64,000 nt of DNA, from NCBI GenBank assembly GCA_963971535.1, contig OZ020589.1, positions 74,479,311-74,543,310 of the forward strand, given 5' to 3'. Numbering within the stretch: position 1 is the first letter of the stretch; each line of letters starts with the position of its first letter. This DNA comes from Notolepis coatsorum. Its lineage: Eukaryota > Chordata > Actinopteri > Aulopiformes > Paralepididae. The position numbers and the translations under genes are program-made. Positions 43,011 through 53,805 of the stretch are shown piece after piece. The notes under the pieces were generated by a model. The model ran no database searches and was not told the DNA's origin. It saw nothing but the letters and a program-made list of their open reading frames with translations.

Positions 43011-43985
43011 ACGAGAGAGCTCCTGGTTCTTTGCGAGCATTTCAGCAAGGTCTGTCTGTCGCTGCATGAGCCGATATATTTCTCTAGCACTGTCCATTTG
43101 TTGCGGACTGTCATCGTGTAGTTGATGATCATCACATTGTTCTGTATCAGGTCTCAGCTGAGCGTGTCTTTGCTTGGAAGTACTTTTCACTGGAAACGTG
43201 GACACTTCTTTCTTTTGTGGCTTGGTAGGTTGGGCGCCACTCATGCAGCCATACCCGGCTCCAGACTCAGATTTTACCTGGCGCAGCGTAGTCAACATGC
43301 GTTTGTTCCTGCTCACGTTGCTCCGCTGTTCCTCACATTCCTGATACACTTTGATCTTTGCATTGGATACTGCTAGAGCTGTATTGATCTCTAACTGTTC
43401 CCGTTCAGCTTTAAGCTTTGCTTCTTTTCTGTCTAATGCCTGTATTTCTGTCAGGGCTGTCCTCTGTGCCATGAGGGCAGCTCTGGTGGCTTCTTCTTTA
43501 ATGCGCGCCGAACTTGTAGTAGAAGAAACACCTGTGGCTACATTAGACACACTGTCCTTACTTGTCACCTCATTGTTACATGTTGCAGCCTGAATCCATT
43601 CTTCTATTTTTGTGATAAATTGTTCACATTTATCTGCTTTAGGCTGAAACCACATTTCTTGATCAGCATTCTTTTCTTCTTCACTGAGATATGACAGCAC
43701 CAAGTAATTAAGGTTAATACGTTCTTGATAGAATGTGCCATACATTCGTATTTCCCTTTGCACAGTAGTTATATCAGGCACACATTCCTCTTCATTTGCC
43801 AGAAGACTTTCTATTTCGTTTGATTTTGCAGTCAATTGTCCTAGCTTGCATCTCCTGGCTTTTATAAGCCCAGTCAACTTTTCCTCTAATCCCTTGGGTG
43901 TTAGCTTCCTCTTGCGAACATTCTGTGTAACTGCACTCTCAATGTCAGGTTCCGTGGCTTTGGCTGCAGTATCACTGTCGGCCAT
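43011..43985 (-). pseudogene. BEL/Pao Gag N-terminal half
   Basis: The frame starts at an ATG at 43985 and encodes about 325 residues before the L2 insertion: a basic N-terminus (VRKRKLTPKGLEEKL), then a long charged helical region (EIQALDRKEAKLKAEREQLE) and IYRLMQRQTDLAEMLAKNQEL at the junction. After that the frame runs into antisense L2 sequence until 42873. Length and composition fit the coiled-coil N-terminal part of BEL Gag proteins. Confidence 0.8.
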
Positions 43986-44972
43986 CTTTGTTGTTTGATG
44001 AGGAGATACACAACTTGAGAACGGTAATAATTTAACTCTTTGAATTATATTCTTCTTCAGGTGTCACTTGAGACACTTTTGATAAAGATCCAGACACTTT
44101 TCTTTATTCAGTTGACATGCACAATGTTCTTATTTGTTTCGTTTTTCTGTTCTTGCCTTTGCTATTAGCAGCGTCGCCATCCAGTTTAGCTCAGCAGAAT
44201 AACGTTAGTTTCTATAGCTGTCGTCACGAGTCCACATGCTGATCGTTGCTAGCTCCTGCTTTCGTCGTCAATGAGGGGCTTCTTTAACTAACTCTTCCAA
44301 TAGCCAGTTTATTTTCTTGATAACGATTTCAATAGCAATTTCCTCTTGGTTAGACAACTTTTTGACTAATGTAATGGCAGGATTTATTTAAACTTTCGTT
44401 TACCATTTCATTTTCAGTGCAGGCAGCAAAAAGGTTTCAGACTTGTGTCCAATGGCTAATACAAATCTGTATCCACAATTATGATGTACACACTCACGGA
44501 CTCCAGAATACGTTTTGAAGGTTCTTTTGTTTCTTTGGGCAGTCACAAAGTACAACATCATTCTTCATAGGATATATAGACCAAACTAGGATCATGGACT
44601 GTCTACGGTCAAAAAGTTATGTGCTTCCAAACTGCATGGGCACTGTCTCACTACTAGGCAATACAAGTTCACGGCATATAAAGACGCTCACACATGCGCA
44701 GTAACACATCTAAAGTACATGTAACGTTAATTCTTAGAATAATTCGCAACTATAAATATGGCTTATTGCATAACACAGCATTACAAATTAAACTACTGCT
44801 CGTTTTCTATGCAATAACTAAATATATAAAATACAAATATATTCAAAATATGACTTTTCAAGGTTTGGCTCTTACACTGGACATGAAGAGTATTGCCACT
44901 ATGACGCTGAGCAGAGCTATACGATATATAACGCTGTCTTGTTGCAGTTGCCCAACTTACTGACCAAAGGAC
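43986..44972. other. Upstream region of the degenerate BEL; LTR not resolved
   Basis: About 1 kb of A/T-rich sequence. It probably includes the leader and remnants of a 5' LTR, but without a second copy no boundary can be set. 44876-44911 is a 36 bp inverted match to 32767-32802. Confidence 0.35.
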
Positions 44973-45384
44973 TTGTATCTGGTAGATGTTAACGTCTGAG
45001 TTTTATCTGGTAGATGTTGACGTCTGAGTTGTATCTGGTAGATGTTGACGTCTGAGTTGTATCTGGTAGATGTTGACGTCTGAGTTGTATCTGGTAGATG
45101 TTGACGTCTGAGTTTTATCTGGTAGATGTTGATGTCTGAGTTGTATCTGCTAGATGTTGACGTGTGAGTTTTATCTGCTAGATGTTGATGTCTGAGTTGT
45201 ATCTGGTAGATGTTGATGTCTGAGTTGTATCTGGTAGATGTTGACGTCTGAGTTTTATCTGGTAGATGTTGACGTCTGAGTTGTATCTGGTAAATGTTGA
45301 CGTCTGAGTTGTATCTGGTAGATGTTGACGTCTGAGTTGTATCTGGTAGATGTTGACGTCTGAGTTGTATCTGGTAGATGTTGA
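44973..45384. repeat. 28 bp minisatellite, about 15 copies
   Basis: Tandem copies of TCTGGTAGATGTTGACGTCT plus GAGTTGTA (28 bp), with a few units carrying TTTTA, GCTAG or GATGT variants. Because 28 is not divisible by 3, the peptide repeats with an 84 bp period on the minus strand; those frames are not genes. Confidence 0.97.
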
Positions 45385-45520
45385 ACAAGGAGCCAGATCA
45401 TCAGCAAAGTCAAGGTCGTCCGGAGATGAGAACATTGCACCAACGGACTTACGACAAAAGTTAAGAGCAAATTTCATCGTAGCTCCACTTAAACCCTTTC
45501 GGGCCGATTTTGGCACTAAT
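45385..45520 (-). pseudogene. Short RTE-like RT fragment (FADD motif)
   Basis: The minus strand encodes FCRKSVGAMFSSPDDLDFAD followed by DLAPC. DLDFADD is the active-site block of RTE-like LINEs, as in the copy at 1086-2890. The minisatellite begins directly after the active site. Only about 40 codons remain. Confidence 0.5.
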
Positions 45521-46235
45521 GGTTCCTTCTCTGGGATTCGCTCATAGCTAAGAGCAGGATTTACAAGCGTGGAAGAGCAGTCATAAGTCAGACAGACTGG
45601 TGTGTGCCGTGTTCCACTTTGGCGACCACAGTCTTGCGCCGATTTATAGGCCAGAGGACAGAGGTTTGTTTACAAACCGATGTACTTTCTAACAGCTATA
45701 TATATAATGTATAGTATTGCTATCTGTCCATTCTCATTGTCACTTGAGTGCATAAACCGTGCCTTCATAATGGCTTAAAGAAAATAAAAGTCCATCGGTT
45801 GGTTGTCATTTTATAGCGTCGTGAATATAAGGTTTATCGCACTTTTCGTCTCGTCTTTTTTCTGGGGAGCTAGATAATAGGCTAAACGTTGGCGCCGTTA
45901 TATCAAACGCCATTTCTGCTGTATATATACGAATGAAATAAAACAAACTGGACTATTACAGAGCATCTATGGATGAAATGGGGGCAGCGGGGGACGCCGA
46001 TCAATATTATTGATTAGCAATACAGTGTGTGTTCAAGTAGCCATTTTCACTGATCGATCACGTTACGTTTTAAAACAATGTCCAATCCAGCTGTAATTTG
46101 GGGGAATAGTATCCTACCGTCAGGCCATGTGATCGCCGGCAGCATTTCGTCATTAGTCATCGGAATCTGGTAGATCGATATGTCCATTGGCTAATCATAA
46201 ATCCCATTATTCCAGGCTGAAATATGCGTTCAATA
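45521..46235. other. Anonymous sequence
   Basis: Nothing recognised in about 700 bp. Confidence 0.45.
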
Positions 46236-46349
46236 TAGTATTTTTTTTTAATACTTATAACAATTCGATAATTATCGATATCGAGAAATATGATAACATT
46301 ATCATATCGTTATCGCGATATGATTTTTTTCCATATCGCCCAGCCCTAG
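46236..46349. mobile_element. hAT-like MITE terminus
   Basis: Minus-strand reading from 46349 starts CTAGGGCTGGGCGATATGG, a hAT-type terminal repeat common in fish, followed by A/T-rich ATCGATA repeats (46255-46320). The opposite end is not found. Confidence 0.55.
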
Positions 46350-46869
46350 GATCAAAGATGGAGGGTCTTCGTTTGGAACCGAGGCGCATATGAAACGCCC
46401 ACAGACAGTGAAAAGAATTTCTTTTTCAATCGCCCTCAATGATACTGCAGTGGAGCGATGGCGCCCCTAAGCGGAACTAGCCGGTATTGCATGTTTCGAA
46501 AATCTAATATGTGGGTAGGTCCTGCATGTCGATCGCAGACGTTAATAGCGTTATAAATATGGAATAAAACAATAACAACTCGCCACAAGTTAACTCGTGG
46601 CTCTGGTCCTCAACGGGTGGAATCGAATCACAAGTTAACTCGTGGACGGTCCACATAGTGTAAAGGCTTTAAGTTGCACAGATGTAGGATGAATAAATAA
46701 TTTGACTTACTTGATTTTGTCACTATTATTAGTTTACAATTGATCTCAAGAACTAAACACATCACTTCCGTAATACTCAAACAAGGGTGTCAGGAATTGT
46801 GTTTTATTTGGGCCCGGGTAGCCACAAGCACCTCCATCGCCTGGACCATGTTGCCATGGGCACTGGGTG
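46350..46869. other. Anonymous sequence
   Basis: Contains two copies of ACAAGTTAACTCGTGG (46586 and 46631), each nearly self-complementary. No gene. Confidence 0.45.
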
Positions 46870-47025
46870 CACGCGTGGCACCGCTGGTGGACGGTCGGGC
46901 TGAGGGGGCACCGCTGGTGGGCGGGGGGCAGCGCTTGTGGATGGGGGGGGGGGGGGGGGTCGCTGGTAGACGGTTGGGCTCAGGGACAGCGCTGGTGGAT
47001 GGTCGGGCTGAGATGTCATGTTCAG
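46870..47025. repeat. G-rich minisatellite
   Basis: Irregular 30-40 bp units built on GCTGGTGGACGGTCGGGCTGA with a 17-base G-run near 46942. Frames on both strands are repeat by-products. Confidence 0.75.
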
Positions 47026-47285
47026 TATGACTTACAGTATGATTGGGTCTTTATACCTGTATCACTGTACATATTAATACTACAACTCTGTACGTGCATC
47101 TGTTCTGATGAACACTATTACTCAGTAGTATTTATATATGGTATACCCAGTTTAATCACCTATGCATTGTATGTTACCATTGCACTTTACTGTTAAATTT
47201 GTACTCTGGTTAGATGCCAAACTTATTTTCGGTTTATTGTACTTGTGCTGTATGATGACAATAAATTTGAATCTAATCTAATTTT
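47026..47285 (+). mobile_element. LINE 3' UTR/tail fragment
   Basis: Ends with TGTGCTGTATGATGACAATA then AATTTGAATCTAATCTAATT, a typical fish LINE tail with polyadenylation-like signal and a short terminal repeat. No coding. Confidence 0.55.
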
Positions 47286-47639
47286 GATCAGTCACAATTC
47301 ACAAATCACTTCCGCGCTACCAGTTGAATAAGGGGGTCAGCACTGCACATATGCAATGTTGAGCCTCTCGCTTCCGTTTTGCACATGGCCCTCGCCTTAT
47401 AAGGAGCTGGAGGGGCGTGTATGTATGCAAATTTAGGTGTACGCGAACACGCTTCCAGTTTAAGAATGAGTAACGTACTTCATTCAAGGAGTTCAGAGCT
47501 GCCATAATTTTGGCAACTTAAGAGCACCTCTCCACACGTTGATGAATCCGGAGGTGACTATCGTAGGTTTTCTCTTACGAACTTCCTACAAGGTTATTTA
47601 CGAGGAAACTTATGAGAATGTTGGTGCATGGGGTCCAAT
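47286..47639. other. Anonymous sequence
   Basis: Nothing recognised. Confidence 0.45.
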
Positions 47640-48060
47640 GTCCATCGTATTCTTCTTGCCTGATCCTCTGTTGTTCATCGCCTGACCTAGTCTATTTACC
47701 AGGTTGAATAATATGGCAGATGTCACTTATCCTTGACGGACTGCTGACTTCACAGCAAACCATGTGTTACTGGTTCCACAGTCCTTGAAAAGTTTGAATA
47801 GATCTGCGTAATGATGTTGACAATCAGTTTGGGGATTCCATAACTTGGGAATCTTCCATAGACCTTCATGGTGGATGCTGTTGAAGGCCCTTCTGAAAGT
47901 CAATAAAGTTCACGTCGAGTTGATGTTGCCACTCATTACATGGCTCAACCGGACTGTGCGTTCCTGAGAACTGTAACTACTGCTGCATACTGTACATACA
48001 GTGTATTATTATCTTGCAGAAGATCGTGCCGGCGGTGACTGATATGAATATGATCCAGTT
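47640..48060 (-). pseudogene. Decayed RTE-like RT remnant
   Basis: Minus-strand pieces in shifting frames match an RTE-like reverse transcriptase: IFCKIII near 48020, NEWQHQLDVNFIDFQK (47943-47896), then after a frameshift FNSIHHEGLWKIPKLW and SNTWFAVKSAVRQG followed by a stop. This is the palm region between the first and second active-site motifs. It may once have been joined to the FADD fragment at 45385-45520, which would follow it directly in an intact element. Confidence 0.6.
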
Positions 48061-48082
48061 GTTTCAGTCAGACTGTGCCCCC

Positions 48083-48870
48083 TTTTTTTTTTTTTTTTTT
48101 TTTTTTTTTGTATTTTATTTTTTTATATTTTTTTTAACAAACACATAAACAAACATGACAACACACGATAAGATATACAAGCATTAGTTGTCAGTGCACA
48201 TCCAATGAAATCACATTTTAGTTAATTGTCTTATATAGGATATACCCTTAATACCTGTTATCTAAAAACCTACACACATATGCTCCAGCTCGTACCCCCC
48301 CCTTCCGGACCCCCCATTGGATAATCCATCCATTTTCCCTCGCTCCTAACCAGACATTACCATTATATGCTAGCTTTTATTTTCTCCACCACTTCTAACC
48401 ACAATGTCATTTTGGATTCATTGAGACCCAAAATTCTTGCTGTAGATATTTCTTGATAGATCACATCGAGATATGTAATAATCCAGACCTTTCGGCACAT
48501 TTTTTCCGGTTGGAACCATCGTGATGCTATCAGCTTTTTAGCCACTGTGATACCCGATAAAACCAATCTCTTTAGCTGTGGATGTACTGCACACTCAAAA
48601 ACATCATTCAGCAGTAATACAGAGGGGTGTACAGGTATATTCCAAGTTACGAGATTTGATAATTGCTGGGTCACCTCTTTCCAGAATATCTTAACTGGTG
48701 GGCAGTCCCAGTACATGTGCATAAATGTCCCCTCGTCCCCATTTGTACATAAAGAGCATTTGGAGTCTTGTATAAGACCCATTTTTTTCAGTCTTATAGG
48801 AGTCAAGTATGTCCTGTGAATATAGTTAAGATTGATTTGTTGATGGTCCGGGTTCCTTCATGTGAGTCGA
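48083..48870 (-). mobile_element. L1-clade LINE 3' end (5'-truncated)
   Basis: A 27-base T-run (48083-48109) is the poly(A) tail of a minus-strand LINE. The frame 48806-48363 encodes the C-terminal zinc-finger-like domain of L1-type ORF2 (LTPIRLKKMGLIQDSKCSLC, then GTFMHMYWDCPPVKIFWKEV); upstream residues INLNYIHRTY continue in frame to about 48845. The 3' UTR of about 250 bp lies between the stop and the tail. Endonuclease and RT are missing. Confidence 0.85.
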
Positions 48871-49185
48871 ACATTTGCCCAGGCTTCTTGCCAATCAAAA
48901 TCACTTTCTTTTCTTTTTTTATACTTTTTAATACTTATGAAGGAAGAAAAAACACCACAAATCAAAGAGGGAAGTCAACACATTTCAGACTTTCAAGCAC
49001 TATTTTGAGGTACATTTTTAGCCGTTTCAAAAATATAATTTTGGTGGAACCTATTAGGTAGTGTTTAATAAATAGCCTCAAAATGTGAATAAAAAGACTG
49101 ATATGTGAAATCACTTATACAGTGTGATTCTGATACAGTGTCATGGGGGGAAAGTATCAGGACATTATACTCCATTGATATTAAA
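48871..49185. other. Anonymous sequence
   Basis: A/T-rich; nothing recognised. Confidence 0.45.
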
Positions 49186-49230
49186 TCAAATCAAATCAAA
49201 TGTATTTGTAAATCCCGCAATCACACGTTA
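49186..49230 (-). repeat. LINE tail fragment with (AAATC)n
   Basis: ATCAAATCAAATCAAATGTATTT is the inverted 3' end of a fish LINE with a TTTGA-type tail. Confidence 0.35.
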
Positions 49231-49372
49231 AATGTCCCCATGGGCTGGACATGTCTTCTTTAAAACAAGTCAAGAAGAAACATCACAATAAATAAATAAA
49301 AAAACATCATGAAATCCAAAAAGAACATTTTTGTTTTCCCTGCCAAGCTCCAACTGTCTGTCTGGGACACAT

Positions 49373-49669
49373 TGTTGAAGTTAGAGGTTCTATGTAGGAT
49401 TATTAGTAACTGTCTAACTGCATATATAACTGTTTCGACTAGAGGGCGCTCTAGGCGGAGCCACTCAAGATACCACCAGGTGGCGAGTATAAATAGAGAT
49501 GTCTCCTCCCCCTCTATCTCTTTCTCCACCAGCCTCTCTGTGAGAGGAGGACTCATGTGCTGCTGCTCATACCATGTAAATGAATAAACCACGCCGCTTA
49601 AAAAGCTAAAGATAGGAACCATGCCTCTTGACCACATTATTGTCGCCCTATAGCCGGATTCTGTCAACA
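49373..49669 (+). repeat. 5' LTR of a Ty1/copia-like element
   Basis: A 297 bp segment with the perfect terminal inverted repeat TGTTGA/TCAACA. It contains a TATA box (GTATAAATAG at 49488-49497) and AATAAA (49582-49587), and is followed directly by a primer site, so the right end is secure. The left end rests on the inverted repeat; the matching 3' LTR was not found, so no target duplication can be shown. Confidence 0.75.
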
Positions 49670-49683
49670 GGTTATGGGCCCAG
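49670..49683 (+). other. Primer-binding site, internal (anticodon arm) tRNA-iMet
   Basis: GGTTATGGGCCCAG directly follows the LTR and is complementary to the anticodon stem-loop of vertebrate initiator tRNA-Met (CTGGGCCCATAACC). Drosophila copia is known to prime from a cleaved half of tRNA-iMet at this region, so the site supports a copia-type element. Confidence 0.85.
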
Positions 49684-49813
49684 ATCACGCCGGGGCGAAA
49701 TAATAAGGGTAGCAAGCTTAGCTAAAGTATAGGCTAGGTTACCACCGGGAGCACCGCGTGGCTAGACGCTAGGCCAACAAGAGCTAAAGCTACGCCTACC
49801 ATCAACCAAGAGG

Positions 49814-50130
49814 ATGAGCAAATGGCCCTCATTCAATGGAAAAGCAGAGGACTACGAGCTCTGGGAAGAGCGCATGTTATGCTGCATGCACGGTGCGGGA
49901 CTGAAGGCGACGATCTTGACAGCCCCCATGGGAGACCTGACGGCGGAAGAGCAAGCCCTGGACGACCAGCGTAACGCAGACGCGTACTGTGAGTTAGCGC
50001 CACTGCTCGACGACACCAGCTTGGGGCTGATATTCCGCGACACTAAAGACAAAGGCTGAGAAAGCCTGGAGGTGTTGAGAGAGCATTACATCTGGCGATG
50101 AAGACCCCAAGTCGTGGTCCTCTACATAAC
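49814..50130 (+). pseudogene. Ty1/copia-like Gag, N-terminal part
   Basis: Starts at the ATG at 49814 and encodes KWPSFNGKAEDYELWEERM (the copia-type Gag start), an acidic/Ala-rich middle and AYCELAPLLDDTSLGLIFRD. TGA stops occur in frame at 50057 and 50099; between them ESLEVLREHY continues the Gag reading. The frame is cut at 50130 by the BEL/Pao insertion and resumes at 59053. Confidence 0.85.
50126..50130. repeat. Target site duplication of the BEL element (left copy)
   Basis: ATAAC, repeated at 59048-59052. Confidence 0.95.
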
Positions 50131-51423
50131 TGTAACTGAGGGGTTACAAAACCCTGACTGTATTAAAGATTGTGATTGATTAAACCACTGCTAATTATGT
50201 ACTTAGTATTACTTGCCAGACAGTACAACTAATTATGGCAGACACTCATAATAACACGGCACGGTGACAAAGAAATATCATTGAGGGTATTTATTATTAT
50301 GCAGCAAATTGTACAGATATGAGAATTAAGGTCGCGCTTGTATGGCGAAGAATATGCATAAGTCAGTCAGTAGCAAAAGTCAGTGGGAATAGAATAATTC
50401 CTACGATGGGGTACTAGACTAGACGCCGCCTGGCGTAGGATGGCAATTACAGGGGGAAACGCTGGTACCGCTGGAAACAAAGGGGTTTCCTCCCAGAGAT
50501 GTAAGCTCTGGAGGAGAGAAGAATGTTCGGATACTCAGTCTGTTCAATTGAAGAAGAAGGGGGTTCACGTACAGAATCCAGTCCTTGTAATCCAAATGCT
50601 CAGCAACAAAGCAATAACTGTAATCCAATTGCACGATAGCAATGATGATAGCCAGCTAGCTCCGGTCCACGAAGCCAGCCCGAAGTAGATCCTCAAGATG
50701 GTTAAATCCAAACGACAGTGGGGATTAACGATGCTCTTCTCCAGGTAGTACGTTCCACAATCACTATAATCCAACCAATACTGGTTCTGCAATCGCCGCC
50801 GTCGGTTCCGATATGCACATGTCCAGCAGGTTCTCCGACTAGGCCCTCCTCGTGTACTGGCACCAATGTATTTAGTCCACGCACACTGGCTAAGGTTCCA
50901 CTAGCTAAACGAACGAACTGCTGGGTAATGCTGCACACGAACGAACTGCTGTTGGCACGATACACAATAATTAACGACTCTTTACTTCACATTAAGCTAA
51001 GTCGAACTTGACGTTACTGCATTAAATCTGACACTTTTACTATTCACTTCGCACGTGGTTCTCAACGCTCTGTCAGACGAACTGCTTCTCACTACATTAG
51101 AATCACACTGAACTTGATGAACAGCTACTGTTCGCACCTGCCGCCATATATATACTTAAGTGGCTTTCTAGTGCCGAACCTCAGTTCTCGTCTCGAATCA
51201 ATGCGCCGTCTCCAGGCATGTTCCAACATGCCTGGACTCGCCTTTGAACCTGACTTTGGGGGCTCGCCGCCTGGCGCCGCGAACGTTATCCAATGAGGAA
51301 AGTGAATATTACTGGGATTCAAACGCAGGCTTAAAGGGATATAACGTGTATATATAAATAATATACAAGGTATATAAAACAATAAATGTAGATTCTCAGC
51401 TTTTAATCTGGCCCTTCACAACA
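50131..51423 (-). repeat. 3' LTR of the BEL/Pao element
   Basis: TGTAACTGAGG...CCCTTCACAACA; on the minus strand it runs TGTTGTGAAGG...GTTACA. It holds short frames identical to those in the other LTR, which are not genes. A GC-rich direct repeat ACTAATTAGG and a purine-rich AGGAGGCGGC lie just before it on the minus strand (51424-51460), the likely polypurine tract. Confidence 0.95.
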
Positions 51424-51518
51424 GCCGCCTCCTAATTAGTCCGCACCTAATTAGTTAAGGGAGACAGATTAATAGTCCAGTCAACTGCTCAATATTTGTT
51501 GTGACGAGTAGGGCAATC

Positions 51519-52846
51519 TACAAAGTCAGTGGGTCATGGTCGTCATCAGGGAAGTCAGGGAGCTTCGGCAACTCTATCAGCTTCGCCACGGGTCGGGTGT
51601 AAGTCCGCCCTTGGACTATGACTTCTGCCGCTCAGACCTTCCCATCGGCACCAGTAATCACTTTGCTTACGCGGCCGGCCGGCCACGTAGCTCGGGGTAG
51701 TGACTACTCTATGATCATAATGACTGTGTCCACCTTCAGGTTGTCCCTGTCCTTTACCCACTTCTGACGGGCTTGGAGGGACGGTAGGTAGTGGAGGAGG
51801 AAACTGTTCCAAAACTGGTCAGCCAATACCTGACTGTATCTCCACATTCTTCGGCCGTTCGCCTCCTCAGGTCTGTACACCGCCTGTGGAAGTGCAGGGT
51901 CCAGCCGCCCCATCAAGAGATAGTTTGGGGTGACTGGGTCGAAGTCTGCTACATCACTTGAGACGTAACCGAGGGGCTTCGAGTTCAAGACGCCCTCGAT
52001 CTCCGTGAGGACTGTCGTGAGGACTTCTTCCGCCACGGTCTGGGCCCCAAGAACGGTGTACAGGGCAGTCTTTATAGAACGGACTTCTCTTTCCCAGGCT
52101 CCCCCGAAATGAGGGGCGTTCGGGGGGTTGAACTGGAATCTGATCTGAGAGGGAGCGAGGCGGGTCTTAAGTCCTTCACCCATAGCCTGGAAACTCTCTC
52201 TCATTTCTCTTTCTCCGCCTTTGAAGTTTGTCCCTTGATCGGACAACAACACAGACGGGCTTCCTCTTCGGGCTTGAAATCTCCGGAAGGACATGAGGAA
52301 TGAATCCGTACTCATGGTCTGGAGGATTTCTATATGAACAGCTTGTGTGGTCATACACTTGTACACAATGCTCCACCTCTTCTCTGTCCCTCTTCCTTTC
52401 TTGACGTAGAAATGGCCGAAGCAGTCCACGCCTGTGGAGTGGAAGGCCTTCTCGCCGAGTCGGAGGCGGCACGGAGGCAGGTCGGCCATCATAGGTATAC
52501 TGGGCTGTGCTCGCCACTTGCGACAGTTTAAACAAGTCCGTTGGAAGCGACGTACTGCTTCTCTCCCTTGCAGTATCCAGTAACGTCGTCGGATCTCAGC
52601 GAAGACTCTCTCTGCCCCCGCGTGGTGCACATCCTCGTCGTACTTCTGTATGATCAGCTCGGTTACCTTGTGTCGGCTGTTGAGGACGATAGGATGCTTG
52701 ACATCATCCGTCAAGTCCGGGGCCCGTCTCAGACGACCACCCACCCTGATGAGGTCCTGGGTGTCGAGCTCGGGGGCCAAAGTGAGCAGTCGGCTGTCTG
52801 AGGGGATTAGCTTTTCCCCTTGCAGGCAGTCTAGCTCATCTGGAAA
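51519..52846 (-). pseudogene. BEL/Pao integrase
   Basis: The main frame (52780-51704, 358 codons) shows the zinc-binding HH (52-53) and CLNC (83-86) pairs, then the catalytic triad: Asp119 in GVDCFG, Asp181 in LLSDQGTNF and Glu230 in HFGGAWERE. The C-terminal part with NYLLMGR and YLPSLQARQKWV follows. An in-frame TAG at 51704 and a TGA near 51635 interrupt the last 60 residues, where the sense continues (PRATWPAG-type and VAKLIELP) to a stop at about 51519. Catalytic residues are intact, but the C-terminus is broken and a stop separates it from RNase H (near 52847). Confidence 0.9.
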
Positions 52847-53805
52847 TTAGTCTCTTTGGGCTCTCTTTAGCAGAAGGAGTTCTGCTTCTGCGTAGTTCGA
52901 TGCGTCAATGTCTGTTGTGGGGGGAACCTCAGGGTGGTGCCACAAGAATGTCTTTTTCTGAGCACTCTCAAGGGTTAAGCAGTCGTCTATGTTAGGGTCC
53001 GTTGGAGCTGGGACGTGCGTCAGCCCGCAGAACATAGATTTATTAATCTCTGCCTCCTCTTGACTAGCCGCCCGTGGTGTGGGGGTAGGCCACTCCTCCT
53101 CCGGGAGCTTGAGGAACTCAGGACCGTCACTGTAAATGTTGGGACGTGTGAGGTCGTCTAGGGACATTCCCCGTGTGATGACATCTGCTGGGTTCTGCTT
53201 GGTGTCAACATATCTCCAGCACGCTAATCCTACCAAGTCTTGAATCTCGGTGACTCGGACTCCGACGAAGACTTTGTATCGACAAGAATCGGACTGGATC
53301 CATGTGAGCACAGTCATGGAGTCTGACCACAGGATTGTCTTTCGCACCGTTATGGTGAGTTCACGTTGTATCAGCGTGGCGAGTTGCGCGCCTACCAGAG
53401 CTGCGCAGAGCTCTAGACGCGGGATAGATTGTTGCTTGCGGGGGGCTATTCTTGAGCGAGCCAGGACGAAAGCTGTGTGTACTTCTCCTCCCTCCTCTCG
53501 GGCTCTCAAGTAAGCCACCGAAGCGTAAGCTACTTCCGAGGCGTCGCTGAAGGCGAATGTTCACATTTTGGAGCGAGTTGAGTTCTCCCTCCCACTCTCT
53601 CCAGGTGGAAGCCAGGTGGTCGGGTATGGGGTCGTCCCAGCCCTGCTCCTTGTCCCACAGTTCTCGCACAAGCATCTTCGCCCGAGTGGTGTAAGGTAGG
53701 ATACACCCCAGCGGGTCGTATTGGCTTGCGAGTGTTCTGTATACGCTCCGTCGAGTGGTCGGTGGAGGGGTCGACCTTCCCTGCTCCTGGGTCAGGGGTG
53801 TGTGT
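52847..53805 (-). pseudogene. BEL/Pao RT connection and RNase H
   Basis: From about 53800 down the minus strand encodes the RT end region (a piece with HYKHTPLTQEQGR, then KMLVRELWDKEQGWDDPIPD in frame 53675-53361). After a frame change it gives RNase H (frame 53518-52847): SIPRLELCAALVGAQL, TILWSDSMTVLTWI and CWRYVDTKQNPADVITRG. At least two frame changes occur here and the frame ends in a stop at 52847. Confidence 0.85.

Larger units (their letters stand above)
38213..43985 (-). mobile_element. Degenerate BEL/Pao retrotransposon, interrupted by an L2 LINE
   Basis: Minus-strand BEL/Pao element with gag, protease, reverse transcriptase, RNase H and the start of integrase in the usual BEL order. 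It lost the catalytic integrase and 3' LTR at the junction with a LINE 5' end (38212) and has an L2 3' end inserted in gag (42346-43010). No LTR is recognised upstream of the gag ATG (43985), though sequence up to about 44950 may hold the leader or LTR. It differs clearly from the complete BEL at 50131-59047, so it is another family. Confidence 0.9.

Noticed and set aside
44973-45384. CRISPR array
   Set aside because: Units are contiguous without unique spacers and the genome is eukaryotic.
44957-45516. Overlapping frames with NSDVNIYQIQLRRQHLPD repeats
   Set aside because: By-product of the 28 bp array in all three minus frames; not a protein gene.
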